From NCBI GenBank assembly GCA_009781955.1, contig WQUT01000009.1, positions 1 through 7,339 on the forward strand: a DNA stretch of 7,339 nt, written 5' to 3'. The notes beneath the pieces are model-generated. The model saw only the letters and a program-made list of their open reading frames with translations. It had not been told where the DNA came from and made no database searches. Made by a program: the position numbers and the translations under genes. Origin of the DNA: Pseudomonadota bacterium. GTDB lineage: Bacteria; Pseudomonadota; Alphaproteobacteria; Rs-D84. This document shows positions 1 to 5,201 of this stretch, one piece after another. How positions within the stretch are numbered: position 1 is the first letter of the stretch; the number at the start of each line of letters is the position of its first letter.

Positions 1-2
1 AT

Positions 3-464
3 TTTGACGGGCCGCTGGACGGCGTATCGTACACCGGAATCGGCGGCGCGTACCGGGTTCGGGACGACAGCATCGTAACGGATTTTCTGGCGGGCGTAAA
101 ATTCGGCGGGCACGCGGCCACGCCCGAATACGAAGATGTGGTGTATTCCGTCGGCGCCCGCATGGGCAAGCAATGGTCGTGGCTGACTATCGCGGCGACG
201 CTGCAGTCCAGCTGGATTTTCCACGATACGCACGGACTGGCCTATATAGACCTTTCGCCGGAAGTTTACATGCGCGTGTTCAGCAGCTGGCGCCTGGGCG
301 CGTATGGAATGCTGCGCAAGGCGACCAACCCCGATTTAGACGCCGAAGCCATGGGCGGCAAGGTGGCCGCGATTTACGGCCGCACTATGTATGTCGGATT
401 CGCGCAATACGAGTTTTCCCACAGCGAGCTCCGTTTCGGCGGACGGATAAATATATTGTTCTAA
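3..464 (+). CDS. C-terminal part of an outer-membrane beta-barrel protein (5' end outside window)
   Basis: The reading frame is open from the window edge (first full codon at 3) to TAA at 462-464, giving 153 residues; the true start lies upstream. The protein shows the alternating polar/hydrophobic, Gly- and aromatic-rich pattern of amphipathic beta strands, for example GVSYTGIGGAYRV, TMYVGFAQYEFS and LRFGGRINILF. It ends in Phe, the classic C-terminal signal read by the BAM complex when it inserts outer-membrane barrels. About six to eight strands fit in the visible part. This could be a stand-alone barrel or the translocator end of an autotransporter; the missing N-terminus decides, and substrate specificity cannot be read. 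No terminator hairpin is visible after the stop. The next gene starts 63 bases downstream behind its own candidate promoter. Confidence 0.72.
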   Translation, partial: FDGPLDGVSYTGIGGAYRVRDDSIVTDFLAGVKFGGHAATPEYEDVVYSVGARMGKQWSWLTIAATLQSSWIFHDTHGLAYIDLSPEVYMRVFSSWRLGAYGMLRKATNPDLDAEAMGGKVAAIYGRTMYVGFAQYEFSHSELRFGGRINILF

Positions 465-474
465 ATTTTATGCT

Positions 475-502
475 TTGATTCTTTCCGGCAATCTGTTATA
501 TG
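475..502 (+). promoter_or_regulatory. Candidate sigma70-type promoter for the secreted protein gene
   Basis: TTGATT (475-480) and TATATG (497-502) are separated by 16 bases. The -10 box is preceded by TG plus one base (494-496), the extended -10 pattern. Transcription would start near 509, just ahead of a strong purine-rich ribosome site (GAGAGAGGTGG, 513-523) and the ATG at 528. This rests on pattern matching only. Confidence 0.4.
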
Positions 503-527
503 CAAATTATAAGAGAGAGGTGGTGGA

Positions 528-1229
528 ATGCATAAAATAAAACGCCCCCATTTTCCTTTGCTTATGGCATTGGCCGTATTTGTCGGCGTGTCCGCGGTTT
601 CGGGACGCGCGCCGGCCGCCGTGGCGACCAAGGCGTATGTTGACAGGATAGTTTCCGCATTTGCTCAGCCGGATTGGAATCAGACCGACACCCAGGCCGG
701 GGATTATATAAAGAACAAGCCGGTCCTCGCCGCCGTTGCGATTTCCGGCGATTACAACGACCTGGTCAACATCCCGGGGGGCGGCGGGAACGGCGGGGTC
801 GGCGCGGATCCCGGAACGGTTGGCACCATCACGCCGGGCGCCCTCTATTCCGTAAAGTCAAACGGCATATCGGGCGCGGTGACGAACGATTCGTTTTATG
901 TTGAAATGGACGGACTGAAATTCAAGGCGACAAAACAATCCACCGCGAATTATTGGGCCGTGCGCCTGGTAAACAACACCGCGGGGCCTGTAACGATCGG
1001 GTCCGCATGGCTGCAGCTTTACGGCGCCGCGCAAAGCATCAACAAGGAATCGGTAAACATGGCGGTGGGCGCAGAGCTCAATCCGGATAACGAAGCGGGC
1101 GATTTGGGGTATGGCAGGGAAGATACCGCGATCATACACATATTTGACGTTACAAACCGGCACCTTTACCGTTGGACGGTGACGGTTTATGTAAACAATG
1201 CGATTATTGTTGTGGAAAAATTATATTAG
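528..1229 (+). CDS. Secreted protein of unknown function with phage-tail-fibre-like motifs
   Basis: 233 residues. ATG 528 is chosen because GAGAGAGGTGG lies just upstream and a Sec-type signal peptide follows directly: basic MHKIKR, hydrophobic core about residues 10-25, then Ala-rich GRAPAAVA with cleavage probably near residue 30-33. The mature N-terminus reads ATKAYVDR, followed by DWNQTDTQAGDYIKNKP (49-65) and AISGDYNDLVNIP (71-83). Such motifs are familiar from tail-fibre and other repetitive phage or surface proteins. A Gly-rich linker (about 84-97) leads to a C-terminal domain of about 130 residues, rich in Val, Tyr and Asn and predicted mostly beta; I do not recognise its family. The protein is probably periplasmic, surface-bound or secreted, perhaps adhesive, but that is inference. 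The TAG stop falls in the first unit of the heptamer array that follows. Confidence 0.75.
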   Translation: MHKIKRPHFPLLMALAVFVGVSAVSGRAPAAVATKAYVDRIVSAFAQPDWNQTDTQAGDYIKNKPVLAAVAISGDYNDLVNIPGGGGNGGVGADPGTVGTITPGALYSVKSNGISGAVTNDSFYVEMDGLKFKATKQSTANYWAVRLVNNTAGPVTIGSAWLQLYGAAQSINKESVNMAVGAELNPDNEAGDLGYGREDTAIIHIFDVTNRHLYRWTVTVYVNNAIIVVEKLY

Positions 1230-1336
1230 TCGGTGGTCGTTAGTCGTTAGTCGTTAGTCGTTGGTCGTTAGTCGTTGGTCATTGGTCGTTAGTCGTTAGT
1301 CGTTGGTCGTTAGTCATTAGTCGTTGGTCGCTGGTC
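1225..1336 (+). repeat. Left array of a 7-base tandem repeat (GTCRTTR)
   Basis: From 1229 there are fifteen consecutive 7-base units of the form GTCGTTA/GTCGTTG, with a few GTCATTR variants and degenerate end units (GTCGGTG, GTCGCTG). The array closes with GTC at 1334-1336. ATTAGTC at 1225-1231 fits the same pattern, so the stop codon of the upstream gene lies inside the array. The unit is not a multiple of three, so the array puts TAG into every forward frame. It resembles the heptanucleotide short tandem repeats known from cyanobacteria, though the genome context differs. The array is inverted relative to the one at 1438-1523. Confidence 0.93.
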
Positions 1337-1338
1337 TG

Positions 1339-1439
1339 TTGTAGGGGCGAATGACCACCCAACGAAATCTCAGATTTTGTCGGGGCCCGGTGTGAATTCG
1401 CCCATGTAATAATTATCTTGTGAAAACGCACCCCTACAA
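1339..1439. repeat. GTAGGGG-family palindromic element, MITE-like, between the heptamer arrays
   Basis: A 101-base element is bounded by a perfect 9-base inverted repeat, TTGTAGGGG (1339-1347) and CCCCTACAA (1431-1439). Inside is a second pair, GGGCGAAT (1345-1352) with ATTCGCCC (1396-1403), and a small palindrome AAATCT-C-AGATTT (1365-1377). No coding potential is convincing. The TTGTAGGGGCG end recurs at 5515 and 5664 inside trmB, so this is a dispersed family and not a one-off. It could be a transposase-dependent miniature element; no target-site duplication is obvious because tandem repeats surround it. Confidence 0.75.
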
Positions 1440-1523
1440 ACGACCAATGACCAACGACCAACGACTAATGACTAACGACCAATGACCAACGACTAACTAC
1501 CAACGACTAACTACCAACGACCA
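1438..1523 (-). repeat. Right array of the 7-base repeat, inverted
   Basis: Twelve 7-base units of the form YAAYGAC run from 1438 to 1521. They are the reverse complement of the left array; the first is AAACGAC, and two read TAACTAC. Read on the minus strand, the array encodes the last residues of RarA (VVGS) and its TAG stop (1509-1507). With the left array it forms an inverted repeat with arms of roughly 85-110 bases around the GTAGGGG element. Confidence 0.93.
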
Positions 1524-2883
1524 TTTTTTTCCTTAATCCGTTCCAGTAATCCAATCTCTTTTTTATCTCTCTTTCAAATCCGATTTCTTTGGGGGTATAG
1601 AAAGTTTGGCGCGGCAGCGAATCCGGAAAACAATTTTGGCCGGAAAAGCCGGAGTCTGTATTGGGCTCGTAAACATATCCCGCGCCGTATCCCATATTCT
1701 TCATCATTCTGGTCGGCGCGTTCAGGATATTTTTGGGCGGCATCAGACTGCCGAATTCCGCGGCCGCGCGGTATGCAGCGCCTTGGGCGCGATAGTTCGC
1801 CGTGCTTTTCGGCGCGGTGCCAAGGTAAATAACCAGCTCTGTCAGCGCCAGATCGCCTTCTGGCGAACCCATCCTTTCGTAAACCTGCCACGCGGAGAGA
1901 GCCAGCTGCATCGCGTTCGGATCGGCCAGGCCCACGTCCTCCATCGCGAACCTGGTCAGGCGGCGGAACAGATACATCGGATCCTGGCCCGACGTCATCA
2001 TGCGCGCGGTCCAATACAGCGCGGCGTCGGTGTCCGACGCGCGCAGAGATTTGTGCACCGCGCTGATCAGGTTGTAATGCTCGTCCCCGCTCTTGTCCGA
2101 CAAGGGCGCGCGCTTTTGTATCGCGGCATCCAATTCGTCCGGCGACAGCGGATGTCCGAATTTTGTGCGGGCCAGATATTCCGCGGTGTTCAGCAGAAAC
2201 CGCGCGTCGCCGTCCGCCATTTGCGCCAGATGCACGCGCGCGTCGGATTGCAGGGGCAGGGCGGGCCCCCCCATGAATTTTTCCGCGCGTTCCAGCAAGT
2301 CCAGCAAATCTTCCGTAGACAGCGGGGTAAGAACCCCGATGTGGCATCGGGACAGCAGCGCGTTGTTCAGCTCAAAGCTGGGGTTTTCCGTGGTCGCGCC
2401 GACAAACACGACCGTGCCGTTTTCAAGATAGGGCAGCAGCGTATCCTGCTGCGTCTTGTTAAACCGGTGGATTTCGTCTATGAACAGCAATGTTCCGCGG
2501 CCGATTTCGCGGTTCATTTTCGCCGCCTCCATAATCTTTTTTATGTCGGCGGTGCCGGCGAAGACGGCCGACATGGGCACGAATTCCATATCCGTCGTCT
2601 TGGCCAATGCGCGGGCGATCGTGGTTTTACCGCTACCGGGCGGGCCCCAGAGTATCAGGTTTGAAAGATGTCCCGATTCCACCATCTGGCGCACCAGGCC
2701 GTTGGGCCCCAGCAGTGATTTCTGGCCGATAATATCGTCAATGGTAACGGGCCGCATGCGGTCGGCCAGCGGGGCCGGGGGCGGCGCCCCCGGCCCCGCA
2801 GAATTGAGAGTTAAGAGTCCTGTCTCGGCGCAGCGAAGCGGAGACGGATGAGAGTTAAGATTTTTACTGTCTTTTTTCGCCAT
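1507..2883 (-). CDS. rarA: Replication-associated recombination protein A (RarA/MgsA-type AAA+ ATPase)
   Basis: 458 residues from ATG 2883. RarA is a tetrameric clamp-loader-like ATPase that acts at stalled replication forks and binds SSB. Visible parts: PLADRMRP (38-45), where family similarity begins; Walker A GPPGSGKT (80-87); Walker B FIDEIH (134-139); sensor 1 GATTENPSF (162-170); ALLSRC with the arginine finger Arg179. The C-terminal tetramerisation region is recognisable by HKSLRASD, ALYWTARM and FAMEDVGLADP. Residues 1-37 are not part of the usual protein and come mostly from two palindromic repeats (2769-2799, 2812-2864). The last residues, VVGS, are coded by the heptamer array. The frame stays open to ATG 2982, but that start would lie upstream of the candidate promoter and add a hydrophobic stretch coded by AT-rich promoter DNA, so 2883 is preferred. 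No clear Shine-Dalgarno sequence precedes it, so the start is uncertain; function is not. Confidence 0.95.
   Translation of the reverse strand: MAKKDSKNLNSHPSPLRCAETGLLTLNSAGPGAPPPAPLADRMRPVTIDDIIGQKSLLGPNGLVRQMVESGHLSNLILWGPPGSGKTTIARALAKTTDMEFVPMSAVFAGTADIKKIMEAAKMNREIGRGTLLFIDEIHRFNKTQQDTLLPYLENGTVVFVGATTENPSFELNNALLSRCHIGVLTPLSTEDLLDLLERAEKFMGGPALPLQSDARVHLAQMADGDARFLLNTAEYLARTKFGHPLSPDELDAAIQKRAPLSDKSGDEHYNLISAVHKSLRASDTDAALYWTARMMTSGQDPMYLFRRLTRFAMEDVGLADPNAMQLALSAWQVYERMGSPEGDLALTELVIYLGTAPKSTANYRAQGAAYRAAAEFGSLMPPKNILNAPTRMMKNMGYGAGYVYEPNTDSGFSGQNCFPDSLPRQTFYTPKEIGFEREIKKRLDYWNGLRKKMVVGS
2769..2799. repeat. 31-base GC-rich perfect hairpin inside the rarA N-terminus
   Basis: Two perfect 14-base arms, GCGGGGCCGGGGGC (2769-2782) and its complement (2786-2799), surround a 3-base loop. 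All 31 bases are G or C. On the minus strand it encodes about residues 29-39 of RarA, an Ala/Gly/Pro-rich stretch just before the conserved PLADRMRP. In mRNA it would be a very stable stem about 85 bases after the start codon. Confidence 0.9.
2812..2864 (-). repeat. 53-base dispersed element, copy A, coding the rarA N-terminus
   Basis: The element is the reverse complement of 2966-3018 with 52 of 53 positions identical; the one difference pairs 2857 with 2973. Its core contains GTCTC...GAGAC, a short imperfect palindrome. On its left the 12-base direct repeat TGAGAGTTAAGA occurs at 2805-2816 and again at 2849-2860, bracketing the palindromic core; this may be a relic target duplication or part of the element. 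In RarA it codes roughly residues 7-24 (SHPSPLRCAETGLL). Confidence 0.92.
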
Positions 2884-2894
2884 TTTATTTAGAT

Positions 2895-2922
2895 TTGATT
2901 CTATGTTTATTTGTGATAAAAT
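2895..2922 (+). promoter_or_regulatory. Candidate promoter for the MucR-like gene and lysozyme/TPR gene
   Basis: TTGATT (2895-2900) and TAAAAT (2917-2922) are 16 bases apart in the AT-rich region between divergent starts. Transcription would begin near 2929, with AGGA (2942-2945) ahead of ATG 2955. The boxes interleave with the rarA promoter, so the two may compete. MucR proteins often bind AT-rich DNA and regulate their own genes, which would fit, but no operator can be defined. Confidence 0.35.
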
Positions 2923-2923
2923 A

Positions 2924-2951
2924 AGTATAGTAAAAATAAATAGGATTGCAA
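2924..2951 (-). promoter_or_regulatory. Candidate sigma70-type promoter for rarA
   Basis: On the minus strand TTGCAA (2951-2946) and TATACT (2929-2924) are 16 bases apart. Transcription would start near 2917, giving a leader of about 34 bases to ATG 2883. The -35 box overlaps the start region of the divergent MucR-like gene. The same TTGCAA-16-TATA(A/C)T arrangement precedes gltX. Pattern match only. Confidence 0.5.
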
Positions 2952-2954
2952 GAT

Positions 2955-3392
2955 ATGAGAAAAGTAAAATCTCAACTCTCATCCGTCTCCGCTTCGCTGC
3001 GCCGAGACAGGACTCTTAGCCCGCAACTCTCGCAACCGCATCCGTCAGCGGATGCAATCGCGGCGCTCGCGGCGGCAAAGCTGGCCGCCGACCCAAAAAT
3101 GTCCATAGACGATGCAGTGCGCCAGGCGACAGACGCGCTGCGCCGCGCGACAGCGACGCAGTTGACGCCGCGCCAAGTGGCCGATTCAGTGCGGGCAGAC
3201 GCGATAATGTGCTTTGAAGACGGCACATGGCATACAATGCTGCGGCGCTATATAAAGCGCAAGTTCGGGCTGGCCCCGCCGCAATACCGCGCCAAGTGGG
3301 GGCTGCCGGATGATTATCCGTTTGTCGCGCCGGATTACGCGCGGCAGCGTTCGCGCATTGCAAAAAAATCGGGACTGGGGAAAAAATTTTAA
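2955..3392 (+). CDS. MucR/Ros-family transcriptional regulator lacking the zinc-ligand histidines
   Basis: 145 residues. ATG 2955 has AGGA nine bases upstream; TTG 2946 is in frame but less likely. The C-terminal half matches MucR/Ros: IMCFEDG (84-90), YRAKWGLPDDYPFVAP (111-126) and the KKSGLGKK tail. This family binds AT-rich DNA through a prokaryotic zinc-finger fold and controls surface and cell-cycle genes in Alphaproteobacteria. Cys86 and Asp89 hold the first two ligand positions, but the segment that usually reads RHL.TH is RRYIKRKFG (97-105): both His ligands are replaced (Tyr99, then Lys103/Phe104). Zinc-free family members are known, so it may still fold. Residues 5-22 come from the repeat at 2966-3018 and are probably not ancestral; residues 31-70 form a helical N-terminal domain. 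The lysozyme/TPR gene begins 13 bases after the stop. Confidence 0.88.
   Translation: MRKVKSQLSSVSASLRRDRTLSPQLSQPHPSADAIAALAAAKLAADPKMSIDDAVRQATDALRRATATQLTPRQVADSVRADAIMCFEDGTWHTMLRRYIKRKFGLAPPQYRAKWGLPDDYPFVAPDYARQRSRIAKKSGLGKKF
2966..3018 (+). repeat. 53-base dispersed element, copy B, coding the MucR-like N-terminus
   Basis: This is the inverted partner of 2812-2864, 52 of 53 positions identical, separated from it by 101 bases that hold both start codons and both candidate promoters. In the MucR-like protein it codes residues 5-22 (SQLSSVSASLRRDRTLS), a different frame from that used in RarA. Each gene therefore has a different peptide from the same DNA. Confidence 0.92.
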
Positions 3393-3405
3393 TACGGAGT
3401 TTTTT

Positions 3406-5187
3406 ATGGCCAGCCAATCAAGCAATATGGGTCGTAGAGATTTTATTAGAAAAGCCACAGCCGTCGTTGCCGGACTGTCGGCTATTCCCGATCAGGCTTT
3501 CGCGGCGTCCGCGCCGAAAATCAAAAAAAAGACCGGCGCCGAATGGTGCGAGATGGAGCTTTCAAATGCTTTGGGCATTGCGGTCCCCTTGGTGTTTGAG
3601 GAAATTCATAGAACAGCCAAATATACCGCGGCAGATAAGAAATGGAATATCGGGTATAGTATGACGTTCATGCCCCAAGACAAAAGCAAGCCTTATGGAA
3701 AATGGCGGAAAGTAAAGAGATGGGATATTTGCACGGAAGATCAGGCGGCCTTGTGGGCGGGAATATACAATCAGAAATATGTCTATCCTATTTTGAAAAA
3801 GCTGAAATATCCGGTGTCCTTTGGAATGTTTCTGGCGCTGGTGGATTTTTCTTATAATACCGGTCCCGGCGGCCTGGGCAAGATGGTATCGCGCCTGAAT
3901 GACGACTGGTCCGAAAAACGGACTTTGGACAAGATGCTGGAATACAGATATTCAGGGGACAGGCTTTTGGACGGCCTGGTCGTGCGGGTATGGTGGAGGT
4001 ATATGATAGGCTCTAACAAGTGCGATTATAAAAGATTGCTTGATTGCAAGTTGACGGCCGTATCGCATATAGGGTCTAAAAAGCTCTATAGCGACAAGGC
4101 GAAATTCAAACCTGTATTGACCCAGGATACGATAAACGCCGTGTTCGGCGCGAACCCGGGCACGCCGAGCGTCAGAGACATTTTTAGCCGCAGCAAAACC
4201 GGCAGAGGATACATATCTGCGATTGCAAATAACAGCACCGGAAATATTACAGAGGCCGAAGCGGACAACGATTCGGAAATAAACCGCGACAACACATTGG
4301 GATTAGAGGCGCAAGAGGCATTTGACCAGGAAGACTATAAGACGGCCGAGAGGAAGTTCAAAGAATTGATAAAAAAATCCCCAGGAGAATACGATTCATA
4401 CAATGATTTGATATTCACTTTATACAAGCTTGGCAAGTATGACGAGGCGCTGGAATGGGCGGGCAAGCTCATACCCCTGGCGCATGGCGATAATGTGACC
4501 GAAGACAAGCTGTTTGGCGCGGCTTATTATAACGCCGGGCTTTGCCGCGAGGCCAAGGGCGAATTGGGGGCGGCGCTAAAAAACTATGCCACCGCCGAAA
4601 TACGCATGCCGGATAGCAAAAAGGTCAAAGAGGCCAAGGAAAGAGTAAAGTCCATGCTGGCCGGGGGAAAGCCTGTGCAGAAAACTTTGCTTGAAGAAGT
4701 GACGGAATTATACGCCGATAAAAATTACGAAAATATAATAAGAAAGCTTACGAATAAAATAGGGCGGCGCGCCCAGAGGCCTGCGGACAAGGCGGCCCTT
4801 TGGTATATCTTGGCCGACGCGCTAAGGCGAGAGGCGATCACCCAGGAAAAAGCGGATTATTATCGCCAGGCGTTCAATGCATACGGCGAAGTTGAAAAGA
4901 CAGATTCGGCATCCAAATTTGCAGCATCTGCGGAGAAACAAAAAGATATTCTTAAAGGCGGCGCAAGGGTTGAAATTCAAAGCAACGGCCGGGCGAGAAA
5001 GGGCTTGGAAAACTATGATCCGTTGCCCGAAGACGAATGGCTGAAAAAAGAACTGTCTGGTGGCGGCATCAGTGTCGGGGTAAAGGTTGGGGTCGGCCTC
5101 GCCGTTGGTGCCGCTGCGCTTATCGGGTTGAACAAATTGCGGCGGCGTAAGAACGAAGTATCGGCCAGGAAAAATTCCGGCAGATAA
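3406..5187 (+). CDS. Tat-exported lysozyme-like (GH24-type) protein with TPR repeats and C-terminal membrane anchor
   Basis: 593 residues. ATG 3406 follows GGAG at seven-base spacing; the frame extends upstream to 3310 but would overlap the previous gene. GRRDFIRK (9-16) plus a hydrophobic stretch ending AFA (31-33) is a twin-arginine signal. Residues about 43-215 resemble phage-type lysozyme: EIHRTAKY and NIGYSMTF (66-88), then LALVDFSYNTGPGGLGKM (143-159), the hallmark late helix. Aligned to T4 lysozyme, Glu66 matches the catalytic Glu, but the Asp position is Ala (Asp77 is two residues later) and the Thr position is Asn81. Cys48, Cys109, Cys206 and Cys214 could form disulfides. Residues about 298-410 hold TPR-like helical pairs (LGLEAQEAFDQEDYKTAERKF, YYNAGLCREAKGELGAALKNY), with more helices to about 520. 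A Gly/Ala/Val-rich segment (about 561-576), then KLRRRK, suggests a C-tail anchor. The fold call is good; muralytic activity is doubtful. It may bind or remodel peptidoglycan. Confidence 0.75.
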   Translation: MASQSSNMGRRDFIRKATAVVAGLSAIPDQAFAASAPKIKKKTGAEWCEMELSNALGIAVPLVFEEIHRTAKYTAADKKWNIGYSMTFMPQDKSKPYGKWRKVKRWDICTEDQAALWAGIYNQKYVYPILKKLKYPVSFGMFLALVDFSYNTGPGGLGKMVSRLNDDWSEKRTLDKMLEYRYSGDRLLDGLVVRVWWRYMIGSNKCDYKRLLDCKLTAVSHIGSKKLYSDKAKFKPVLTQDTINAVFGANPGTPSVRDIFSRSKTGRGYISAIANNSTGNITEAEADNDSEINRDNTLGLEAQEAFDQEDYKTAERKFKELIKKSPGEYDSYNDLIFTLYKLGKYDEALEWAGKLIPLAHGDNVTEDKLFGAAYYNAGLCREAKGELGAALKNYATAEIRMPDSKKVKEAKERVKSMLAGGKPVQKTLLEEVTELYADKNYENIIRKLTNKIGRRAQRPADKAALWYILADALRREAITQEKADYYRQAFNAYGEVEKTDSASKFAASAEKQKDILKGGARVEIQSNGRARKGLENYDPLPEDEWLKKELSGGGISVGVKVGVGLAVGAAALIGLNKLRRRKNEVSARKNSGR

Positions 5188-5201
5188 ATCGCGCGTTCGT
5201 A

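Larger units (their letters stand above)
1234..1530 (+). terminator. Possible transcription terminator formed by the inverted heptamer arrays
   Basis: In a plus-strand transcript TGGTCGTT (1234-1241) can pair with AACGACCA (1516-1523), and the arms continue to pair inward with A/C mismatches and G-U wobbles. The stem base is followed at once by seven T (1524-1530), the layout of an intrinsic terminator, though far larger than usual. In the other direction five U follow about 12 bases beyond the stem, a weaker fit. Two convergent genes meet here, so a shared terminator makes sense. The T tract lies in the antisense of the rarA C-terminus. Confidence 0.35.

Noticed and set aside
1279..1461. 60-codon minus-strand open frame across the intergenic repeats
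   Set aside because: It consists of translated heptamer units and the GTAGGGG element, and has no ribosome site.
1225..1523. CRISPR array
   Set aside because: The unit is 7 bases with no spacers between copies, and the two arrays face each other.
1574..2347. Open frame of 257 codons on the minus strand
   Set aside because: It is a shifted frame inside rarA with low-complexity Arg/Ala/Gly content.
1606..2664. Long open frame of 352 codons on the plus strand
   Set aside because: It lies wholly antisense to rarA, which has complete AAA+ motifs. The product is Arg/Gln-rich and has no recognisable domain; GC-rich codons in rarA keep the opposite strand open.
2884..2982. Longer RarA start at 2982, adding 33 residues with a membrane-like stretch
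   Set aside because: This DNA holds the candidate promoters and is AT-rich, which codes hydrophobic residues by default. Known RarA proteins are cytosolic and lack such a segment.
2812..3018. A working phase-variable invertible promoter
   Set aside because: The two genes read the repeat in different frames, so inversion would join each start to the wrong frame. No site-specific recombinase is nearby. Inversion remains possible as a loss-of-function event.
3310..3405. Upstream extension of the lysozyme/TPR protein
   Set aside because: It overlaps the end of the MucR-like gene and would bury the Tat signal 40 residues in. ATG 3406 has a good ribosome site and places the signal at the N-terminus.
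5188..5201. Terminator between the convergent 3' ends of the lysozyme/TPR gene and trmB
   Set aside because: Only 14 bases separate the stops and no stem with a T tract is visible there.
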